This document shows positions 14,372 through 17,141 of a stretch of 17,141 bases of DNA, piece by piece. The number at the start of each line of letters is the position of its first letter. The stretch's first letter is position 1. This stretch comes from Acidobacteriaceae bacterium. Its GTDB lineage: Bacteria; Acidobacteriota; Terriglobia; Bryobacterales; Bryobacteraceae. The position numbers were made by a program, and so were the translations under genes. The stretch covers positions 1 through 17,141 of the forward strand of contig JAFAZU010000007.1 of the NCBI GenBank assembly GCA_019239585.1, in the 5' to 3' direction. Under the pieces are notes generated by a model, which was given only the letters and a program-made list of their open reading frames with translations, was not told the origin of the DNA and made no database searches.

Positions 14372-14581
14372 TCTCTTCTCCTGCGCAAGAGCTTTCAGTG
14401 ATTGAGAGACGCTGGCGCTTGCGTAATGTAACTGCCTAACTCACATTCTGTGACCCTATGCGGTACTAGTGAACAACCGGGCAAGTACTTATAACTTGTA
14501 AAGGGTGGGTCTTCTATGATGGAGGATCGAGGTGGAAACACAGTCTGTGCTTTTTCCGAGGCCGTGTCGAACATAATCTAA
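14372..14581. other. Divergent intergenic region upstream of ispD and the PEP-CTERM gene
   Basis: It contains the ribosome binding site of the PEP-CTERM gene (14378-14382), a 5+5 inverted repeat CAAGT/ACTTG around ACTTATA (14482-14498), the hairpin and repeat at 14534-14557, and CATAAT (14572-14577) four bases before the ispD ATG. No gene is visible. Confidence 0.45.
14534..14557. repeat. Bulged hairpin containing the inverted copy of the 3764-3781 sequence
   Basis: GGAAACACA (14534-14542) can pair with TGTG (14546-14549) plus TTTCC (14553-14557), leaving a GTC loop and a CTT bulge. Its complement contains GGAAAAAGCACAGACTGTG, matching 3764-3781 except for one inserted G. It lies 24 bases before ispD. 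There is no transcript upstream on the plus strand that it would obviously terminate. Confidence 0.4.
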
Positions 14582-15310
14582 ATGAAAGTTTCTGTTATCA
14601 TTCCCGCTGCCGGTCTGGGAACGCGCATGGGCCGCACCGCTCCGGAGAAGGCAGGCATCAGCCGTAAGCAATTCATGCTGCTGAATAACTCGCCAATCCT
14701 GATCCACACTGTTCGTAAGTTTGTCAGCTCGCCTTCCGTGACTGAGATTGTTGTTGCACTCCGGGAAGATGATGTCGTATGGGCAAAGGAGTTGTTTGCC
14801 GCTCATGGGCTTAACCAGAGCGTCCAGGTTGTGCAAGGTGGCGAAACGCGCCAGCAATCCGTTGAAAATGCGCTTGCCACTTTGCAGGACGATACGGATT
14901 TGGTAGCTGTCCACGATGCCGTGCGCCCTTTCATTGAGCGCGAAACGATTGAAAAGGTCATTGCGGAGGCAACGGAAACCGGCGCAGCCATTGTGGGCAT
15001 TGTTCCGGTTGACACTGTAAAGCAAGTGCATCGCAACAAAGTGCGGGCGACCCTTCCACGAGAGCGCCTGATTCTGACCCAGACCCCGCAAGTCTTTAAG
15101 CTGGATCTGCTCCGCCGCGCGTTTGAAAAAGCGCGTGAGGATTTGTTCATTGGCACCGATGAATCTTCATTAGTAGAGCGTTTGGAGCAGGTAGAAGTAT
15201 CGGTCGTGCTCGGCACGGACCGCAACATTAAAATCACCAAACCCGGCGATATGGATCTGGCCCGCCTTTACCTCACGCTCGAAAGCACGGCAGCAATTGG
15301 AATTTCCTAA
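14582..15310 (+). CDS. ispD: 2-C-methyl-D-erythritol 4-phosphate cytidylyltransferase
   Basis: A 242-residue enzyme (family about 230) that joins CTP and MEP to form CDP-methylerythritol, the third step of the non-mevalonate isoprenoid pathway in the cytoplasm. Motifs: PAAGLGTRMG (8-17, CTP binding), SRKQF with K29 (27-31), GGETRQQSVENAL (86-98), VHDAVRPF (110-117), GIVPVDTVK (139-147), TQTPQVF (166-172) and GTDESSLVE (191-199), ending with NIKITKPGDMDLA. All expected conserved blocks are present. There is no Shine-Dalgarno site before the ATG, but CATAAT lies four bases upstream, which suggests a leaderless message. ispF follows one base after the stop, forming the ispDF pair common in bacteria. 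Confidence 0.95.
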   Translation: MKVSVIIPAAGLGTRMGRTAPEKAGISRKQFMLLNNSPILIHTVRKFVSSPSVTEIVVALREDDVVWAKELFAAHGLNQSVQVVQGGETRQQSVENALATLQDDTDLVAVHDAVRPFIERETIEKVIAEATETGAAIVGIVPVDTVKQVHRNKVRATLPRERLILTQTPQVFKLDLLRRAFEKAREDLFIGTDESSLVERLEQVEVSVVLGTDRNIKITKPGDMDLARLYLTLESTAAIGIS

Positions 15311-15311
15311 G

Positions 15312-15794
15312 ATGGTTCCCTTTCGTATCGGCCAGGGTTGGGATGTCCATCGCATCGAAAGCGGTCGCCTGCTCATTCTGGGCGGCGTACAGATCCCGTC
15401 CGAGTTTGGTTTGGCGGGCCATTCCGATGCCGATGTTCTGTTTCACGCCGTTACCGATGCCATCCTGGGTGCGCTCTCGCTCGGCGATATTGGCATGCAC
15501 TTTCCCGATACCGCTCCTGAATGGAAAGGAGCGAACAGTCTTCAGTTCCTTCAACATGCCATTAAATTAGCGAAGGACAAAGGCTACACGCCCGTCAACA
15601 TCGATTCAACAATCATTCTGGAACGCCCGAAGCTGAAAGACTACCGTTCCGCCATTCGGGAAAGCTTGGCAGATGCAGTCGGTTTAATACCCGATGCAGT
15701 TTCCGTAAAGTTCAAAACCGCTGAAAGAGTAGGTCCCGTGGGAGAAGGCTGCTCCTGCGAAGCGCAAGCCGTTGTTTTGATGTTAAGCCTTTAA
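15312..15794 (+). CDS. ispF: 2-C-methyl-D-erythritol 2,4-cyclodiphosphate synthase
   Basis: A 160-residue enzyme of normal length that cyclises CDP-ME 2-phosphate to MEcPP with release of CMP, two steps after IspD. The N-terminal motif GQGWDVHR supplies metal ligands D11 and H13. GHSDADVLFHAVTDA (36-50) supplies the third metal ligand, H45. Then come LGDIGMHFPDT and the C-terminal nucleotide-binding KFKTAERVGPVGEG (133-146). The ATG at 15312 starts one base after the ispD stop, so translation is likely coupled. A longer frame from a TTG at 15297 would overlap ispD and add five residues that the family lacks. The gene for the intervening kinase (ispE) is not in the window. The gene ends 28 bases before the remnant of the vapC-like gene that converges on it. 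Confidence 0.95.
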   Translation: MVPFRIGQGWDVHRIESGRLLILGGVQIPSEFGLAGHSDADVLFHAVTDAILGALSLGDIGMHFPDTAPEWKGANSLQFLQHAIKLAKDKGYTPVNIDSTIILERPKLKDYRSAIRESLADAVGLIPDAVSVKFKTAERVGPVGEGCSCEAQAVVLMLSL

Positions 15795-15822
15795 TGCAAG
15801 CTTGACATAATTTAGAATTTGG

Positions 15823-15851
15823 CTAACAGGACACTTGCGAGAATACTGATA
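15823..15851 (-). pseudogene. 3' remnant of the IS-split vapC-like gene
   Basis: If the insertion sequence and one TA copy are removed, the leftward PIN-domain frame from the right side continues here as I-S-V-F-S-Q-V-S-C and stops at TAG (minus strand 15825-15823). The fragment is now separated from its gene by 1,141 bp. It lies 28 bases beyond the ispF stop, consistent with an ancestral convergent gene pair. Confidence 0.6.
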
Positions 15852-15878
15852 CCAAGTTGCATTCAAACGTGCAGTAAT
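15852..15878 (+). repeat. Left terminal inverted repeat of the IS630 element
   Basis: 27 bp starting CCAAGTTGCATTC and ending GTGCAGTAAT, matching the complement of 16966-16992 at 26 of 27 positions. Preceded by TA. Confidence 0.93.
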
Positions 15879-15893
15879 CGTAAGGTGAATGGG

Positions 15894-16446
15894 ATGCGTC
15901 CACCGCGACCGCTCTCCAAGTCAGCTTGCGAAGAGTTGGCTACGCTGTTAAAGGAGTGTAAGGATAAAGAAAGCCACGTACCAGCGGGTGCAGTGTGTTT
16001 GGCTCCGCGCCGCTCTCGGGTTGTCGGCGCCGCAAGTGGCGCAAGCACTTGGCTGGTCGCTGAGCGCCGTGCATCACGTGCAGGCGCGCTACCTACGGCA
16101 CGGCTCTGCCGCCTTGTTGGGTCCGGGACGGGGTGGCCGTGCGCATGCCCACCTGAGCGCAGCGGAAGAGCAGCAACTCTCAGCACGGTTTACTATCCCG
16201 GCCACGCACGGCGGAGTTGTCGAAGTCAGCCCGGTGCGTCATGCTTATGAAACTACCATCGGCCACACTGTTCCCAAGTCCACCGTTTATCGCCTGTTAT
16301 CGCGTCACGGCTGGCGCAAGTTGGCTCCGCGCCCTCGTCACGTGGCAGCCAGCGAGGCCGCCCAGGAGGCGTTCAAAAAAAGCTTCGTCGCGTGGTACGC
16401 ACCGAGGTGCAGCGCCAGCAACAACAGGGCCGCGCCGTGCGGCTGA
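15894..16446 (+). pseudogene. IS630 transposase, N-terminal DNA-binding part (frame-disrupted)
   Basis: The N-terminus starts at the ATG at 15894 (MRPPRPLSKSACEELATLLK) and reads in one frame to about 15969. Homology-like sequence then continues in the +1 frame: KKATYQRVQCVWLRAALGLS, then APQVAQALGWSLSAVHHVQA, a helix-turn-helix, then GGRAHAHLSAAEEQQL and the second helix STVYRLLSRHGWRKLAPRPR. That +1 frame is open from 15952, with a GTG at 15988, and ends at 16446. The first shift, near AAAGAAAG at 15966-15973, looks like a one-base insertion or a sequencing error. The protein part binds the terminal repeats. This half then needs a -1 shift at the A7 run (16375-16381) to join the catalytic half. 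Confidence 0.75.
16375..16381 (+). promoter_or_regulatory. A7 slippery run joining the two transposase halves (possible recoding site)
   Basis: The run of seven A is read as TTC-AAA-AAA-AGC in the upstream frame. A -1 shift gives F-K-K-K-L-R-R-V-V-R-T-E-V-Q and then LMFQDEARFG, the expected continuous transposase. Ribosomal -1 frameshifting or transcriptional slippage on A-runs is known in several IS families. Confidence 0.45.
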
Positions 16447-16964
16447 TGTTTCAAGATGAGGCACGCTTTGGGCGCCTGCAGGACCCGCGCCGGGCTTGGG
16501 CGCCGCCCGGCGTGCGTCCGCTGGTGCCGACAGAGATTGTGCGCGAGTACGGCTATGCGTATGCTGCCGTCAGCCCGCACGATGGCGTACTGGACTCGCT
16601 CGTGCTGCCGGACGTAAACGCCGAACGGATGAGTTTGTTTCTGGCCGAGGTCGCGCGTCGTCATGCGGACGAGTTTATTCTTATGGTGCTGGACGGGGCG
16701 GGTTGGCATACCGCCCATGCCTTGCATGTGCCTGAGCGCATGCGGCTGTATCCTTTGCCCGCGCGTAGTCCGGAGTTGAACCCGGTCGAGCATGTCTGGG
16801 ATGAGTTGCGGGAAAAGCGGCTGTGCAATCGGTTCTTTGACTGCCAGGAAGCTGTCGACCGACAAGTAGCCCGTGGCTTAACGGCGCTGGAGCGCAACCC
16901 GGCGCAAGTGGCCTCATTAGCAGGGTTTGCTTGGATCACTGCGATCCCGTTAACGGCACCGTAG
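16392..16964 (+). CDS. IS630 transposase, C-terminal DDE catalytic part
   Basis: A 190-residue frame (GTG 16392) containing the whole catalytic core of an IS630/Tc1-mariner transposase. The first Asp is in LMFQDEARFG (codon at 16455). The second is in LMVLDGAGWHTAHAL (codon at 16692). The Glu is in SPELNPVEHVWDELREK (codon at 16788), 32 residues after the second Asp. All three catalytic acids are intact. The frame stops at TAG just before the right inverted repeat. It should not function alone, since the helix-turn-helix lies in the previous frame; production of a full transposase needs a -1 shift at the A7 run, as well as repair of, or a shift at, the first break near 15970. It may also give a truncated product. 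Confidence 0.88.
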   Translation: MVRTEVQRQQQQGRAVRLMFQDEARFGRLQDPRRAWAPPGVRPLVPTEIVREYGYAYAAVSPHDGVLDSLVLPDVNAERMSLFLAEVARRHADEFILMVLDGAGWHTAHALHVPERMRLYPLPARSPELNPVEHVWDELREKRLCNRFFDCQEAVDRQVARGLTALERNPAQVASLAGFAWITAIPLTAP

Positions 16965-17141
16965 AATTACTGCACGTTTGATTGCAACTTGGTATAAAAA
17001 GGCGTTCGGCGGCGGTAATCAACGGACAGTTGTGTTCGACTGCTAGGGCGAGGTAAACGCAATCCCACAACGACAATTGGTAGTGCAGAGATAGCTCAAG
17101 GGCATGCCGAAGCCGTGAGTGCGTATCAAATAGCTTCGGAC
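16936..17141 (-). pseudogene. VapC-like PIN-domain protein, 5' cut by window edge, 3' disrupted by IS630
   Basis: A leftward frame enters from the right edge (codons in phase with 17139). It reads RHALELSLHYQLSLWDCVYL, then ALAVEHNCPLITAAERLF, the C-terminal half of a PIN-domain ribonuclease of the VapC toxin type: the conserved Asp is in WDCVYLALA (codon 17064-17062), followed by the usual 'CPLIT' strand. The frame crosses the TA at 16993-16994 into the insertion sequence, adding about 19 element-encoded residues before a TGA at 16938-16936. The original C-terminus is at 15823-15851. In most VapC proteins the strand ends TAD; here it is TAA, so one acidic ligand may already be missing. A VapB antitoxin gene, if any, would lie to the right outside the window. 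Confidence 0.65.
16966..16992 (-). repeat. Right terminal inverted repeat of the IS630 element
   Basis: Complement begins CCAAGTTGCAATC and ends GTGCAGTAAT, matching 15852-15878 with one mismatch. Followed by TA and a second TA at 16995-16996. Confidence 0.93.

Larger units (their letters stand above)
15850..16994 (+). mobile_element. Complete IS630-family insertion sequence with TIRs and TA duplication
   Basis: The element proper is 15852-16992 (1,141 bp), flanked by TA at 15850-15851 and 16993-16994, the target duplication typical of IS630/Tc1-mariner elements. Its terminal inverted repeats are 27 bp (15852-15878 and 16966-16992), both beginning CCAAGTTGCA and ending GTGCAGTAAT, with one mismatch (T versus A at the 11th base). 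The length and transposase type fit the family. It is inserted in the last part of a leftward VapC-like gene, with its transposase oriented against that gene. The internal GC content is visibly higher than that of the flanking genes. Confidence 0.93.

Noticed and set aside
14489..15091. 200-residue leftward open frame opposite ispD
   Set aside because: It lies antisense to a fully conserved IspD; its sequence is low in motif content and follows from the codon usage of ispD.
15863..16186. 107-residue leftward frame inside the insertion sequence
   Set aside because: Runs from the left inverted repeat antisense to the transposase; Arg/Ala-rich GC shadow without motifs.
1..17141. CRISPR array, tRNA, rRNA or known riboswitch
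   Set aside because: No regularly spaced repeats, no cloverleaf with CCA-type acceptor end and no familiar RNA core were seen on either strand by reading.

Overview
The window reads as a stretch of an Acidobacteriota chromosome, most likely class Terriglobia/Acidobacteriia. This is inferred from gene content: a 1,107-residue Oar-like TonB-dependent receptor with an N-terminal carboxypeptidase-regulatory-like domain, a PEP-CTERM protein, a zinc-ribbon/kinase/TPR protein, and an acidobacterial-looking ArgD (AAKPMACGIPLG lysine motif). No rRNA, tRNA or CRISPR array was seen.

Layout. Positions 1-2349 hold a tight leftward operon: a secreted serine hydrolase of the beta-lactamase/NylB-esterase fold, then a DinB-family protein, then a DUF72 protein cut by the left edge, with gaps of 1 and 5 bases. 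Divergent from it lies an ArgD-type aminotransferase (2409-3644). A 469-base gap follows that holds no convincing gene but several hairpins and a promoter candidate. It leads to a small metallothionein-like protein with a perfect ribosome binding site (4114-4491) and the TonB-dependent receptor (4578-7901). Convergent to the receptor are mannose-1-phosphate guanylyltransferase (manC) and signal peptidase I (lepB), both leftward. Rightward again are a BON-domain/glycine-zipper lipoprotein and the Ser/Thr kinase, whose stop overlaps by 7 bases the end of a leftward PEP-CTERM protein. Then comes ispD-ispF, two consecutive steps of the MEP isoprenoid pathway, one base apart.

The right end is a complete IS630-family insertion sequence (15852-16992) with 27-bp terminal inverted repeats (one mismatch) flanked by TA. 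It has inserted near the 3' end of a leftward VapC-like PIN-domain gene that enters from the right edge. Removing the element and one TA restores an open frame that ends at a TAG at 15823-15825. The transposase reading frame is broken twice. The second break lies exactly on a run of seven A and may be a genuine recoding site.

Themes: the cell-envelope genes (receptor, lepB, manC, lipoprotein, PEP-CTERM protein) are probably functionally independent of each other. Translation starts fall into two groups: five genes with clear Shine-Dalgarno sites, and five without one that carry a -10-like TAnnnT (or CATAAT) 4-12 bases before the start codon, suggesting leaderless or near-leaderless messages. 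I did not recognise a clearly new multi-gene system. The most informative observations are the IS-split VapC gene, the double-frameshift transposase, the metallothionein-like protein with a long C-terminal extension, the structured leaders, and an 18-19-nt sequence shared by two intergenic regions.
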